The notes below the pieces were generated by a model, which did no database searches, was not told where the DNA came from, and was given only the letters and a program-made list of their open reading frames with translations. A stretch of DNA of 64,000 bases from Phytophthora sp. 'mugwort' (taxonomy: Eukaryota; Oomycota; Peronosporomycetes; Peronosporales; Peronosporaceae): assembly GCA_033558025.1 (NCBI GenBank), contig JAUCEF010000018.1, positions 3,348,001 through 3,412,000 of the forward strand, in the 5' to 3' direction. Position 1 is the stretch's first letter, and each line of letters begins with the position of its first letter. The position numbers and the translations under genes were made by a program. Below, piece after piece: positions 48,290 through 61,016 of the stretch.

Positions 48290-48923
48290 CTTCTTTGCCT
48301 CCTTTTGCGTTCGTTGCCTTCTACCGCGCTTTCACGACTCGCTGGCCTCTCAGACGCGTGCTAGAACATGCGGACGCGCTGTCACGATGTGTCATGCTTT
48401 CCGCATGAATAACACCACCTACATAGCGCTCTTTTCAGTCAGGCTCGGGTTCAAGTCTGGCGGCCGACCTTAAGCCGCTCGGTTCGACGCAATACACGTC
48501 GAAACGGTCATCTGCGTGAGAGCAACGTCACAACGGGATCACATGAAGCCAACCTGGATATGGAACAACAGCAATGCACCCAACGAGTACGCGGCGTCGA
48601 AGCAAGAGGTTCGACACGAATGCCTCAAACGTAGCTTCGACGGGCGATCTCGCAGATTCAGTTGTTGCTGAGATGCCGTGGGGCGTGCCGGATAGTGGTA
48701 ACGTGTGCAAAGTTGGTGGCTCCATGTCGGGGAGGGGTGACATCTTTTCCGGTGGGAGGTTTATAGCGAAGCCCAGAAGGCTCGGGAGGACTGTCCAAGA
48801 CCAGGGGTGGGTCCGTGGCGAGGTAGCGGTGACGATGAAGGTGCCTCTTCGTGCACCGAGCACGTCTTGTTGCGGACACCTAGGTTTGTTTGGAGGACTT
48901 GTGGGTTGTATAACGCTTATGAT

Positions 48924-48996
48924 GCTCCTTTGGCTCAGTTGGTAGAGCGTCAGTCTCATAATCTGAAGGTCGCCAGTTCGAGCCTGGCAGGGAGCA
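48924..48996 (+). tRNA. tRNA-Met (CAT), copy 70
   Basis: Identical to copy 1. Its unit is the copy-45 type (49227, 49573, 49585). Confidence 0.97.
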
Positions 48997-49630
48997 CTTC
49001 TTTGCCTCCTTTTGCGTTCGTTGCCTTCTACCGCGCTTTCACGACTCGCTGGCCTCTCAGACGCGTGCTAGAACATGCGGACGCGCTGTCACGATGTGTC
49101 ATGCTTTCCGCATGAATAACACCACCTACATAGCGCTCTTTTCAGTCAGGCTCGGGTTCAAGTCTGGCGGCCGACTTTAAGCCGCTCGGTTCGACGCAAT
49201 ACACGTCGAAACGGTCATCTGCGTGAGAGCAACGTCACAACGGGATCACATGAAGCCAACCTGGATATGGAACAACAGCAATGCACGCAACGAGTACGCG
49301 GCGTCGAAGCAAGAGGTTCGACACGAATGCCTCAAACGTAGCTTCGACGGGCGATCTCGCAGATTCAGTTGTTGCTGAGATGCCGTGGGGCGTGCCGGAT
49401 AGTGGTAACGTGTGCAAAGTTGGTGGCTCCATGTCGGGGAGGGGTGACATCTTTTCCGGTGGGAGGTTTATAGCGAAGCCCAGAAGGCTCGGGAGGACTG
49501 TCCAAGACCAGGGGTGGGTCCGTGGCGAGGTAGCGGTGACGATGAAGGTGCCTCTTCGTGCACCGAGCACGTATTGTTGCGGACACCTAGGTTTGTTTGG
49601 AGGACTTGTGGGTTGTATAACGCTTATGAT

Positions 49631-49703
49631 GCTCCTTTGGCTCAGTTGGTAGAGCGTCAGTCTCATAATCTGAAGGTCGCCAGTTCGAGCCTGGCAGGGA
49701 GCA
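49631..49703 (+). tRNA. tRNA-Met (CAT), copy 71
   Basis: Identical to copy 1. Its 706-bp unit is the copy-46 type (49746, deletion at 50184/50185). Confidence 0.97.
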
Positions 49704-50336
49704 CTTCTTTGCCTCCTTTTGCGTTCGTTGCCTTCTACCGCGCTTGCACGACTCGCTGGCCTCTCAGACGCGTGCTAGAACATGCGGACGCGCTGTCACG
49801 ATGTGTCATGCTTTCCGCATGAATAACACCACCTACATAGCGCTCTTTTCAGTCAGGCTCGGGTTCAAGTCTGGCGGCCGACTTTAAGCCGCTCGGTTCG
49901 ACGCAATACACGTCGAAACGGTCATCTGCGTGATAGCAACGTCACAACGGGATCACATGAAGCCAACCTGGATATGGAACAACAGCAATGCACGCAACGA
50001 GTACGCGGCGTCGAAGCAAGAGGTTCGACACGAATGCCTCAAACGTAGCTTCGACGGGCGATCTCGCAGATTCAGTTGTTGCTGAGATGCCGTGGGGCGT
50101 GCCGGATAGTGGTAACGTGTGCAAAGTTGGTGGCTCCATGTCGGGGAGGGGTGACATCTTTTCCGGTGGGAGGTTTATAGCGAACCCAGAAGGCTCGGGA
50201 GGACTGTCCAAGACCAGGGGTGGGTCCGTGGCGAGGTAGCGGTGACGATGAAGGTGCCTCTTCGTGCACCGAGCACGTCTTGTTGCGGACGCCTAGGTTT
50301 GTTTGGAGGACTTGTGGGTTGTATAACGCTTATGAT

Positions 50337-50409
50337 GCTCCTTTGGCTCAGTTGGTAGAGCGTCAGTCTCATAATCTGAAGGTCGCCAGTTCGAGCCTGG
50401 CAGGGAGCA
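50337..50409 (+). tRNA. tRNA-Met (CAT), copy 72
   Basis: Identical to copy 1. Its unit matches copy 50's (50640, 50700). Confidence 0.97.
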
Positions 50410-51043
50410 CTTCTTTGCCTCCTTTTGCGTTCGTTGCCTTCTACCGCGCTTTCACGACTCGCTGGCCTCTCAGACGCGTGCTAGAACATGCGGACGCGCT
50501 GTCACGATGTGTCATGCTTTCCGCATGAATAACACCACCTACATAGCGCTCTTTTCAGTCAGGCTCGGGTTCAAGTCTGGCGGCCGACTTTAAGCCGCTC
50601 GGTTCGACGCAATACACGTCGAAACGGTCATCTGCGTGAGAGCAACGTCACAACGGGATCACATGAAGCCAACCTGGATATGGAACAACAGCAATGCACC
50701 CAACGAGTACGCGGCGTCGAAGCAAGAGGTTCGACACGAATGCCTCAAACGTAGCTTCGACGGGCGATCTCGCAGATTCAGTTGTTGCTGAGATGCCGTG
50801 GGGCGTGCCGGATAGTGGTAACGTGTGCAAAGTTGGTGGCTCCATGTCGGGGAGGGGTGACATCTTTTCCGGTGGGAGGTTTATAGCGAAGCCCAGAAGG
50901 CTCGGGAGGACTGTCCAAGACCAGGGGTGGGTCCGTGGCGAGGTAGCGGTGACGATGAAGGTGCCTCTTCGTGCACCGAGCACGTCTTGTTGCGGACGCC
51001 TAGGTTTGTTTGGAGGACTTGTGGGTTGTATAACGCTTATGAT

Positions 51044-51116
51044 GCTCCTTTGGCTCAGTTGGTAGAGCGTCAGTCTCATAATCTGAAGGTCGCCAGTTCG
51101 AGCCTGGCAGGGAGCA
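51044..51116 (+). tRNA. tRNA-Met (CAT), copy 73
   Basis: Identical to copy 1. Its unit has C-to-A at 51693, the only difference I see between the two large duplicated blocks. Confidence 0.97.
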
Positions 51117-51750
51117 CTTCTTTGCCTCCTTTTGCGTTCGTTGCCTTCTACCGCGCTTTCACGACTCGCTGGCCTCTCAGACGCGTGCTAGAACATGCGG
51201 ACGCGCTGTCACGATGTGTCATGCTTTCCGCATGAATAACACCACCTACATAGCGCTCTTTTCAGTCAGGCTCGGGTTCAAGTCTGGCGGCCGACTTTAA
51301 GCCGCTCGGTTCGACGCAATACACGTCGAAACGGTCATCTGCGTGATAGCAACGTCACAACGGGATCACATGAAGCCAACCTGGATATGGAACAACAGCA
51401 ATGCACGCAACGAGTACGCGGCGTCGAAGCAAGAGGTTCGACACGAATGCCTCAAACGTAGCTTCGACGGGCGATCTCGCAGATTCAGTTGTTGCTGAGA
51501 TGCCGTGGGGCGTGCCGGATAGTGGTAACGTGTGCAAAGTTGGTGGCTCCATGTCGGGGAGGGGTGACATCTTTTCCGGTGGGAGGTTTATAGCGAAGCC
51601 CAGAAGGCTCGGGAGGACTGTCCAAGACCAGGGGTGGGTCCGTGGCGAGGTAGCGGTGACGATGAAGGTGCCTCTTCGTGCACCGAGCACGTATTGTTGC
51701 GGACGCCTAGGTTTGTTTGGAGGACTTGTGGGTTGTATAACGCTTATGAT

Positions 51751-51823
51751 GCTCCTTTGGCTCAGTTGGTAGAGCGTCAGTCTCATAATCTGAAGGTCGC
51801 CAGTTCGAGCCTGGCAGGGAGCA
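51751..51823 (+). tRNA. tRNA-Met (CAT), copy 74
   Basis: Identical to copy 1. Its 709-bp unit matches copy 52's (52003, 52060-52062, 52365). Confidence 0.97.
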
Positions 51824-52459
51824 CTTCTTTGCCTCCTTTTGCGTTCGTTGCCTTCTACCGCGCTTTCACGACTCGCTGGCCTCTCAGACGCGTGCTAGAA
51901 CATGCGGACGCGCTGTCACGATGTGTCATGCTTTCCGCATGAATAACACCACCTACATAGCGCTCTTTTCAGTCAGGCTCGGGTTCAAGTCTGGCGGCCG
52001 ACCTTAAGCCGCTCGGTTCGACGCAATACACGTCGAAACGGTCATCTGCGTGATAGCAATTTGTCACAACGGGATCACATGAAGCCAACCTGGATATGGA
52101 ACAACAGCAATGCACGCAACGAGTACGCGGCGTCGAAGCAAGAGGTTCGACACGAATGCCTCAAACGTAGCTTCGACGGGCGATCTCGCAGATTCAGTTG
52201 TTGCTGAGATGCCGTGGGGCGTGCCGGATAGTGGTAACGTGTGCAAAGTTGGTGGCTCCATGTCGGGGAGGGGTGACATCTTTTCCGGTGGGAGGTTTAT
52301 AGCGAAGCCCAGAAGGCTCGGGAGGACTGTCCAAGACCAGGGGTGGGTCCGTGGCGAGGTAGCGTTGACGATGAAGGTGCCTCTTCGTGCACCGAGCACG
52401 TCTTGTTGCGGACGCCTAGGTTTGTTTGGAGGACTTGTGGGTTGTATAACGCTTATGAT

Positions 52460-52532
52460 GCTCCTTTGGCTCAGTTGGTAGAGCGTCAGTCTCATAATCT
52501 GAAGGTCGCCAGTTCGAGCCTGGCAGGGAGCA
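52460..52532 (+). tRNA. tRNA-Met (CAT), copy 75
   Basis: Identical to copy 1; majority unit follows. Confidence 0.97.
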
Positions 52533-53166
52533 CTTCTTTGCCTCCTTTTGCGTTCGTTGCCTTCTACCGCGCTTTCACGACTCGCTGGCCTCTCAGACGC
52601 GTGCTAGAACATGCGGACGCGCTGTCACGATGTGTCATGCTTTCCGCATGAATAACACCACCTACATAGCGCTCTTTTCAGTCAGGCTCGGGTTCAAGTC
52701 TGGCGGCCGACTTTAAGCCGCTCGGTTCGACGCAATACACGTCGAAACGGTCATCTGCGTGATAGCAACGTCACAACGGGATCACATGAAGCCAACCTGG
52801 ATATGGAACAACAGCAATGCACGCAACGAGTACGCGGCGTCGAAGCAAGAGGTTCGACACGAATGCCTCAAACGTAGCTTCGACGGGCGATCTCGCAGAT
52901 TCAGTTGTTGCTGAGATGCCGTGGGGCGTGCCGGATAGTGGTAACGTGTGCAAAGTTGGTGGCTCCATGTCGGGGAGGGGTGACATCTTTTCCGGTGGGA
53001 GGTTTATAGCGAAGCCCAGAAGGCTCGGGAGGACTGTCCAAGACCAGGGGTGGGTCCGTGGCGAGGTAGCGGTGACGATGAAGGTGCCTCTTCGTGCACC
53101 GAGCACGTCTTGTTGCGGACGCCTAGGTTTGTTTGGAGGACTTGTGGGTTGTATAACGCTTATGAT

Positions 53167-53239
53167 GCTCCTTTGGCTCAGTTGGTAGAGCGTCAGTCTC
53201 ATAATCTGAAGGTCGCCAGTTCGAGCCTGGCAGGGAGCA
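53167..53239 (+). tRNA. tRNA-Met (CAT), copy 76
   Basis: Identical to copy 1. Its unit has G-to-A at 53828. Confidence 0.97.
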
Positions 53240-53873
53240 CTTCTTTGCCTCCTTTTGCGTTCGTTGCCTTCTACCGCGCTTTCACGACTCGCTGGCCTCT
53301 CAGACGCGTGCTAGAACATGCGGACGCGCTGTCACGATGTGTCATGCTTTCCGCATGAATAACACCACCTACATAGCGCTCTTTTCAGTCAGGCTCGGGT
53401 TCAAGTCTGGCGGCCGACTTTAAGCCGCTCGGTTCGACGCAATACACGTCGAAACGGTCATCTGCGTGATAGCAACGTCACAACGGGATCACATGAAGCC
53501 AACCTGGATATGGAACAACAGCAATGCACGCAACGAGTACGCGGCGTCGAAGCAAGAGGTTCGACACGAATGCCTCAAACGTAGCTTCGACGGGCGATCT
53601 CGCAGATTCAGTTGTTGCTGAGATGCCGTGGGGCGTGCCGGATAGTGGTAACGTGTGCAAAGTTGGTGGCTCCATGTCGGGGAGGGGTGACATCTTTTCC
53701 GGTGGGAGGTTTATAGCGAAGCCCAGAAGGCTCGGGAGGACTGTCCAAGACCAGGGGTGGGTCCGTGGCGAGGTAGCGGTGACGATGAAGGTGCCTCTTC
53801 GTGCACCGAGCACGTCTTGTTGCGGACACCTAGGTTTGTTTGGAGGACTTGTGGGTTGTATAACGCTTATGAT

Positions 53874-53946
53874 GCTCCTTTGGCTCAGTTGGTAGAGCGT
53901 CAGTCTCATAATCTGAAGGTCGCCAGTTCGAGCCTGGCAGGGAGCA
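53874..53946 (+). tRNA. tRNA-Met (CAT), copy 77
   Basis: Identical to copy 1. Its unit has C-to-T at 54084 and G-to-T at 54486. Confidence 0.97.
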
Positions 53947-54580
53947 CTTCTTTGCCTCCTTTTGCGTTCGTTGCCTTCTACCGCGCTTTCACGACTCGCT
54001 GGCCTCTCAGACGCGTGCTAGAACATGCGGACGCGCTGTCACGATGTGTCATGCTTTCCGCATGAATAACACCACCTACATAGTGCTCTTTTCAGTCAGG
54101 CTCGGGTTCAAGTCTGGCGGCCGACTTTAAGCCGCTCGGTTCGACGCAATACACGTCGAAACGGTCATCTGCGTGATAGCAACGTCACAACGGGATCACA
54201 TGAAGCCAACCTGGATATGGAACAACAGCAATGCACGCAACGAGTACGCGGCGTCGAAGCAAGAGGTTCGACACGAATGCCTCAAACGTAGCTTCGACGG
54301 GCGATCTCGCAGATTCAGTTGTTGCTGAGATGCCGTGGGGCGTGCCGGATAGTGGTAACGTGTGCAAAGTTGGTGGCTCCATGTCGGGGAGGGGTGACAT
54401 CTTTTCCGGTGGGAGGTTTATAGCGAAGCCCAGAAGGCTCGGGAGGACTGTCCAAGACCAGGGGTGGGTCCGTGGCGAGGTAGCGTTGACGATGAAGGTG
54501 CCTCTTCGTGCACCGAGCACGTCTTGTTGCGGACGCCTAGGTTTGTTTGGAGGACTTGTGGGTTGTATAACGCTTATGAT

Positions 54581-54653
54581 GCTCCTTTGGCTCAGTTGGT
54601 AGAGCGTCAGTCTCATAATCTGAAGGTCGCCAGTTCGAGCCTGGCAGGGAGCA
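54581..54653 (+). tRNA. tRNA-Met (CAT), copy 78
   Basis: Identical to copy 1. Its unit has C-to-T at 54791. Confidence 0.97.
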
Positions 54654-55287
54654 CTTCTTTGCCTCCTTTTGCGTTCGTTGCCTTCTACCGCGCTTTCACG
54701 ACTCGCTGGCCTCTCAGACGCGTGCTAGAACATGCGGACGCGCTGTCACGATGTGTCATGCTTTCCGCATGAATAACACCACCTACATAGTGCTCTTTTC
54801 AGTCAGGCTCGGGTTCAAGTCTGGCGGCCGACTTTAAGCCGCTCGGTTCGACGCAATACACGTCGAAACGGTCATCTGCGTGATAGCAACGTCACAACGG
54901 GATCACATGAAGCCAACCTGGATATGGAACAACAGCAATGCACGCAACGAGTACGCGGCGTCGAAGCAAGAGGTTCGACACGAATGCCTCAAACGTAGCT
55001 TCGACGGGCGATCTCGCAGATTCAGTTGTTGCTGAGATGCCGTGGGGCGTGCCGGATAGTGGTAACGTGTGCAAAGTTGGTGGCTCCATGTCGGGGAGGG
55101 GTGACATCTTTTCCGGTGGGAGGTTTATAGCGAAGCCCAGAAGGCTCGGGAGGACTGTCCAAGACCAGGGGTGGGTCCGTGGCGAGGTAGCGGTGACGAT
55201 GAAGGTGCCTCTTCGTGCACCGAGCACGTCTTGTTGCGGACGCCTAGGTTTGTTTGGAGGACTTGTGGGTTGTATAACGCTTATGAT

Positions 55288-55360
55288 GCTCCTTTGGCTC
55301 AGTTGGTAGAGCGTCAGTCTCATAATCTGAAGGTCGCCAGTTCGAGCCTGGCAGGGAGCA
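55288..55360 (+). tRNA. tRNA-Met (CAT), copy 79
   Basis: Identical to copy 1. Its unit has T-to-G at 55591 and G-to-T at 55900, as after copies 55 and 56. Confidence 0.97.
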
Positions 55361-55994
55361 CTTCTTTGCCTCCTTTTGCGTTCGTTGCCTTCTACCGCGC
55401 TTTCACGACTCGCTGGCCTCTCAGACGCGTGCTAGAACATGCGGACGCGCTGTCACGATGTGTCATGCTTTCCGCATGAATAACACCACCTACATAGCGC
55501 TCTTTTCAGTCAGGCTCGGGTTCAAGTCTGGCGGCCGACTTTAAGCCGCTCGGTTCGACGCAATACACGTCGAAACGGTCATCTGCGTGAGAGCAACGTC
55601 ACAACGGGATCACATGAAGCCAACCTGGATATGGAACAACAGCAATGCACGCAACGAGTACGCGGCGTCGAAGCAAGAGGTTCGACACGAATGCCTCAAA
55701 CGTAGCTTCGACGGGCGATCTCGCAGATTCAGTTGTTGCTGAGATGCCGTGGGGCGTGCCGGATAGTGGTAACGTGTGCAAAGTTGGTGGCTCCATGTCG
55801 GGGAGGGGTGACATCTTTTCCGGTGGGAGGTTTATAGCGAAGCCCAGAAGGCTCGGGAGGACTGTCCAAGACCAGGGGTGGGTCCGTGGCGAGGTAGCGT
55901 TGACGATGAAGGTGCCTCTTCGTGCACCGAGCACGTCTTGTTGCGGACGCCTAGGTTTGTTTGGAGGACTTGTGGGTTGTATAACGCTTATGAT

Positions 55995-56067
55995 GCTCCT
56001 TTGGCTCAGTTGGTAGAGCGTCAGTCTCATAATCTGAAGGTCGCCAGTTCGAGCCTGGCAGGGAGCA
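55995..56067 (+). tRNA. tRNA-Met (CAT), copy 80
   Basis: Identical to copy 1; majority unit follows. Confidence 0.97.
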
Positions 56068-56701
56068 CTTCTTTGCCTCCTTTTGCGTTCGTTGCCTTCT
56101 ACCGCGCTTTCACGACTCGCTGGCCTCTCAGACGCGTGCTAGAACATGCGGACGCGCTGTCACGATGTGTCATGCTTTCCGCATGAATAACACCACCTAC
56201 ATAGCGCTCTTTTCAGTCAGGCTCGGGTTCAAGTCTGGCGGCCGACTTTAAGCCGCTCGGTTCGACGCAATACACGTCGAAACGGTCATCTGCGTGATAG
56301 CAACGTCACAACGGGATCACATGAAGCCAACCTGGATATGGAACAACAGCAATGCACGCAACGAGTACGCGGCGTCGAAGCAAGAGGTTCGACACGAATG
56401 CCTCAAACGTAGCTTCGACGGGCGATCTCGCAGATTCAGTTGTTGCTGAGATGCCGTGGGGCGTGCCGGATAGTGGTAACGTGTGCAAAGTTGGTGGCTC
56501 CATGTCGGGGAGGGGTGACATCTTTTCCGGTGGGAGGTTTATAGCGAAGCCCAGAAGGCTCGGGAGGACTGTCCAAGACCAGGGGTGGGTCCGTGGCGAG
56601 GTAGCGGTGACGATGAAGGTGCCTCTTCGTGCACCGAGCACGTCTTGTTGCGGACGCCTAGGTTTGTTTGGAGGACTTGTGGGTTGTATAACGCTTATGA
56701 T

Positions 56702-56774
56702 GCTCCTTTGGCTCAGTTGGTAGAGCGTCAGTCTCATAATCTGAAGGTCGCCAGTTCGAGCCTGGCAGGGAGCA
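56702..56774 (+). tRNA. tRNA-Met (CAT), copy 81
   Basis: Identical to copy 1; majority unit follows. Confidence 0.97.
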
Positions 56775-57408
56775 CTTCTTTGCCTCCTTTTGCGTTCGTT
56801 GCCTTCTACCGCGCTTTCACGACTCGCTGGCCTCTCAGACGCGTGCTAGAACATGCGGACGCGCTGTCACGATGTGTCATGCTTTCCGCATGAATAACAC
56901 CACCTACATAGCGCTCTTTTCAGTCAGGCTCGGGTTCAAGTCTGGCGGCCGACTTTAAGCCGCTCGGTTCGACGCAATACACGTCGAAACGGTCATCTGC
57001 GTGATAGCAACGTCACAACGGGATCACATGAAGCCAACCTGGATATGGAACAACAGCAATGCACGCAACGAGTACGCGGCGTCGAAGCAAGAGGTTCGAC
57101 ACGAATGCCTCAAACGTAGCTTCGACGGGCGATCTCGCAGATTCAGTTGTTGCTGAGATGCCGTGGGGCGTGCCGGATAGTGGTAACGTGTGCAAAGTTG
57201 GTGGCTCCATGTCGGGGAGGGGTGACATCTTTTCCGGTGGGAGGTTTATAGCGAAGCCCAGAAGGCTCGGGAGGACTGTCCAAGACCAGGGGTGGGTCCG
57301 TGGCGAGGTAGCGGTGACGATGAAGGTGCCTCTTCGTGCACCGAGCACGTCTTGTTGCGGACGCCTAGGTTTGTTTGGAGGACTTGTGGGTTGTATAACG
57401 CTTATGAT

Positions 57409-57481
57409 GCTCCTTTGGCTCAGTTGGTAGAGCGTCAGTCTCATAATCTGAAGGTCGCCAGTTCGAGCCTGGCAGGGAGCA
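57409..57481 (+). tRNA. tRNA-Met (CAT), copy 82
   Basis: Identical to copy 1. Its unit has C-to-A at 58058. Confidence 0.97.
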
Positions 57482-58115
57482 CTTCTTTGCCTCCTTTTGC
57501 GTTCGTTGCCTTCTACCGCGCTTTCACGACTCGCTGGCCTCTCAGACGCGTGCTAGAACATGCGGACGCGCTGTCACGATGTGTCATGCTTTCCGCATGA
57601 ATAACACCACCTACATAGCGCTCTTTTCAGTCAGGCTCGGGTTCAAGTCTGGCGGCCGACTTTAAGCCGCTCGGTTCGACGCAATACACGTCGAAACGGT
57701 CATCTGCGTGATAGCAACGTCACAACGGGATCACATGAAGCCAACCTGGATATGGAACAACAGCAATGCACGCAACGAGTACGCGGCGTCGAAGCAAGAG
57801 GTTCGACACGAATGCCTCAAACGTAGCTTCGACGGGCGATCTCGCAGATTCAGTTGTTGCTGAGATGCCGTGGGGCGTGCCGGATAGTGGTAACGTGTGC
57901 AAAGTTGGTGGCTCCATGTCGGGGAGGGGTGACATCTTTTCCGGTGGGAGGTTTATAGCGAAGCCCAGAAGGCTCGGGAGGACTGTCCAAGACCAGGGGT
58001 GGGTCCGTGGCGAGGTAGCGGTGACGATGAAGGTGCCTCTTCGTGCACCGAGCACGTATTGTTGCGGACGCCTAGGTTTGTTTGGAGGACTTGTGGGTTG
58101 TATAACGCTTATGAT

Positions 58116-58188
58116 GCTCCTTTGGCTCAGTTGGTAGAGCGTCAGTCTCATAATCTGAAGGTCGCCAGTTCGAGCCTGGCAGGGAGCA
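58116..58188 (+). tRNA. tRNA-Met (CAT), copy 83
   Basis: Identical to copy 1. Its unit has C-to-A at 58765 and G-to-A at 58777. Confidence 0.97.
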
Positions 58189-58822
58189 CTTCTTTGCCTC
58201 CTTTTGCGTTCGTTGCCTTCTACCGCGCTTTCACGACTCGCTGGCCTCTCAGACGCGTGCTAGAACATGCGGACGCGCTGTCACGATGTGTCATGCTTTC
58301 CGCATGAATAACACCACCTACATAGCGCTCTTTTCAGTCAGGCTCGGGTTCAAGTCTGGCGGCCGACTTTAAGCCGCTCGGTTCGACGCAATACACGTCG
58401 AAACGGTCATCTGCGTGATAGCAACGTCACAACGGGATCACATGAAGCCAACCTGGATATGGAACAACAGCAATGCACGCAACGAGTACGCGGCGTCGAA
58501 GCAAGAGGTTCGACACGAATGCCTCAAACGTAGCTTCGACGGGCGATCTCGCAGATTCAGTTGTTGCTGAGATGCCGTGGGGCGTGCCGGATAGTGGTAA
58601 CGTGTGCAAAGTTGGTGGCTCCATGTCGGGGAGGGGTGACATCTTTTCCGGTGGGAGGTTTATAGCGAAGCCCAGAAGGCTCGGGAGGACTGTCCAAGAC
58701 CAGGGGTGGGTCCGTGGCGAGGTAGCGGTGACGATGAAGGTGCCTCTTCGTGCACCGAGCACGTATTGTTGCGGACACCTAGGTTTGTTTGGAGGACTTG
58801 TGGGTTGTATAACGCTTATGAT

Positions 58823-58895
58823 GCTCCTTTGGCTCAGTTGGTAGAGCGTCAGTCTCATAATCTGAAGGTCGCCAGTTCGAGCCTGGCAGGGAGCA
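58823..58895 (+). tRNA. tRNA-Met (CAT), copy 84
   Basis: Identical to copy 1. Its unit combines T-to-G at 58938 with the changes at 59472 and 59484, a mix of two trimer unit types. Confidence 0.97.
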
Positions 58896-59529
58896 CTTCT
58901 TTGCCTCCTTTTGCGTTCGTTGCCTTCTACCGCGCTTGCACGACTCGCTGGCCTCTCAGACGCGTGCTAGAACATGCGGACGCGCTGTCACGATGTGTCA
59001 TGCTTTCCGCATGAATAACACCACCTACATAGCGCTCTTTTCAGTCAGGCTCGGGTTCAAGTCTGGCGGCCGACTTTAAGCCGCTCGGTTCGACGCAATA
59101 CACGTCGAAACGGTCATCTGCGTGATAGCAACGTCACAACGGGATCACATGAAGCCAACCTGGATATGGAACAACAGCAATGCACGCAACGAGTACGCGG
59201 CGTCGAAGCAAGAGGTTCGACACGAATGCCTCAAACGTAGCTTCGACGGGCGATCTCGCAGATTCAGTTGTTGCTGAGATGCCGTGGGGCGTGCCGGATA
59301 GTGGTAACGTGTGCAAAGTTGGTGGCTCCATGTCGGGGAGGGGTGACATCTTTTCCGGTGGGAGGTTTATAGCGAAGCCCAGAAGGCTCGGGAGGACTGT
59401 CCAAGACCAGGGGTGGGTCCGTGGCGAGGTAGCGGTGACGATGAAGGTGCCTCTTCGTGCACCGAGCACGTATTGTTGCGGACACCTAGGTTTGTTTGGA
59501 GGACTTGTGGGTTGTATAACGCTTATGAT

Positions 59530-59602
59530 GCTCCTTTGGCTCAGTTGGTAGAGCGTCAGTCTCATAATCTGAAGGTCGCCAGTTCGAGCCTGGCAGGGAG
59601 CA
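59530..59602 (+). tRNA. tRNA-Met (CAT), copy 85
   Basis: Identical to copy 1. Its unit repeats the mixed type of copy 84 (59645, 60179, 60191). Confidence 0.97.
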
Positions 59603-60236
59603 CTTCTTTGCCTCCTTTTGCGTTCGTTGCCTTCTACCGCGCTTGCACGACTCGCTGGCCTCTCAGACGCGTGCTAGAACATGCGGACGCGCTGTCACGA
59701 TGTGTCATGCTTTCCGCATGAATAACACCACCTACATAGCGCTCTTTTCAGTCAGGCTCGGGTTCAAGTCTGGCGGCCGACTTTAAGCCGCTCGGTTCGA
59801 CGCAATACACGTCGAAACGGTCATCTGCGTGATAGCAACGTCACAACGGGATCACATGAAGCCAACCTGGATATGGAACAACAGCAATGCACGCAACGAG
59901 TACGCGGCGTCGAAGCAAGAGGTTCGACACGAATGCCTCAAACGTAGCTTCGACGGGCGATCTCGCAGATTCAGTTGTTGCTGAGATGCCGTGGGGCGTG
60001 CCGGATAGTGGTAACGTGTGCAAAGTTGGTGGCTCCATGTCGGGGAGGGGTGACATCTTTTCCGGTGGGAGGTTTATAGCGAAGCCCAGAAGGCTCGGGA
60101 GGACTGTCCAAGACCAGGGGTGGGTCCGTGGCGAGGTAGCGGTGACGATGAAGGTGCCTCTTCGTGCACCGAGCACGTATTGTTGCGGACACCTAGGTTT
60201 GTTTGGAGGACTTGTGGGTTGTATAACGCTTATGAT

Positions 60237-60309
60237 GCTCCTTTGGCTCAGTTGGTAGAGCGTCAGTCTCATAATCTGAAGGTCGCCAGTTCGAGCCTGG
60301 CAGGGAGCA
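60237..60309 (+). tRNA. tRNA-Met (CAT), copy 86
   Basis: Identical to copy 1. Its unit has two private changes, C-to-T at 60815 and A-to-T at 60932. Confidence 0.97.
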
Positions 60310-60943
60310 CTTCTTTGCCTCCTTTTGCGTTCGTTGCCTTCTACCGCGCTTTCACGACTCGCTGGCCTCTCAGACGCGTGCTAGAACATGCGGACGCGCT
60401 GTCACGATGTGTCATGCTTTCCGCATGAATAACACCACCTACATAGCGCTCTTTTCAGTCAGGCTCGGGTTCAAGTCTGGCGGCCGACTTTAAGCCGCTC
60501 GGTTCGACGCAATACACGTCGAAACGGTCATCTGCGTGATAGCAACGTCACAACGGGATCACATGAAGCCAACCTGGATATGGAACAACAGCAATGCACG
60601 CAACGAGTACGCGGCGTCGAAGCAAGAGGTTCGACACGAATGCCTCAAACGTAGCTTCGACGGGCGATCTCGCAGATTCAGTTGTTGCTGAGATGCCGTG
60701 GGGCGTGCCGGATAGTGGTAACGTGTGCAAAGTTGGTGGCTCCATGTCGGGGAGGGGTGACATCTTTTCCGGTGGGAGGTTTATAGCGAAGCCCAGAAGG
60801 CTCGGGAGGACTGTTCAAGACCAGGGGTGGGTCCGTGGCGAGGTAGCGGTGACGATGAAGGTGCCTCTTCGTGCACCGAGCACGTCTTGTTGCGGACGCC
60901 TAGGTTTGTTTGGAGGACTTGTGGGTTGTATTACGCTTATGAT

Positions 60944-61016
60944 GCTCCTTTGGCTCAGTTGGTAGAGCGTCAGTCTCATAATCTGAAGGTCGCCAGTTCG
61001 AGCCTGGCAGGGAGCA
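60944..61016 (+). tRNA. tRNA-Met (CAT), copy 87
   Basis: Identical to copy 1, but preceded by TATTA instead of TATAA. Majority unit follows. Confidence 0.97.

Larger units (their letters stand above)
46097..50336 (+). repeat. Three-unit higher-order repeat, two copies of 2,120 bp (block B)
   Basis: Units 66-68 and 69-71 repeat the trimer of block A marker for marker, so the trimer was doubled before the large block was copied. Confidence 0.88.
45391..52459 (+). repeat. Large duplicated block, copy B (10 units)
   Basis: This is the partner of 29838-36906, with the same order of unit types. It carries one extra C-to-A at 51693. Twelve units of other types separate the two blocks. Confidence 0.9.
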
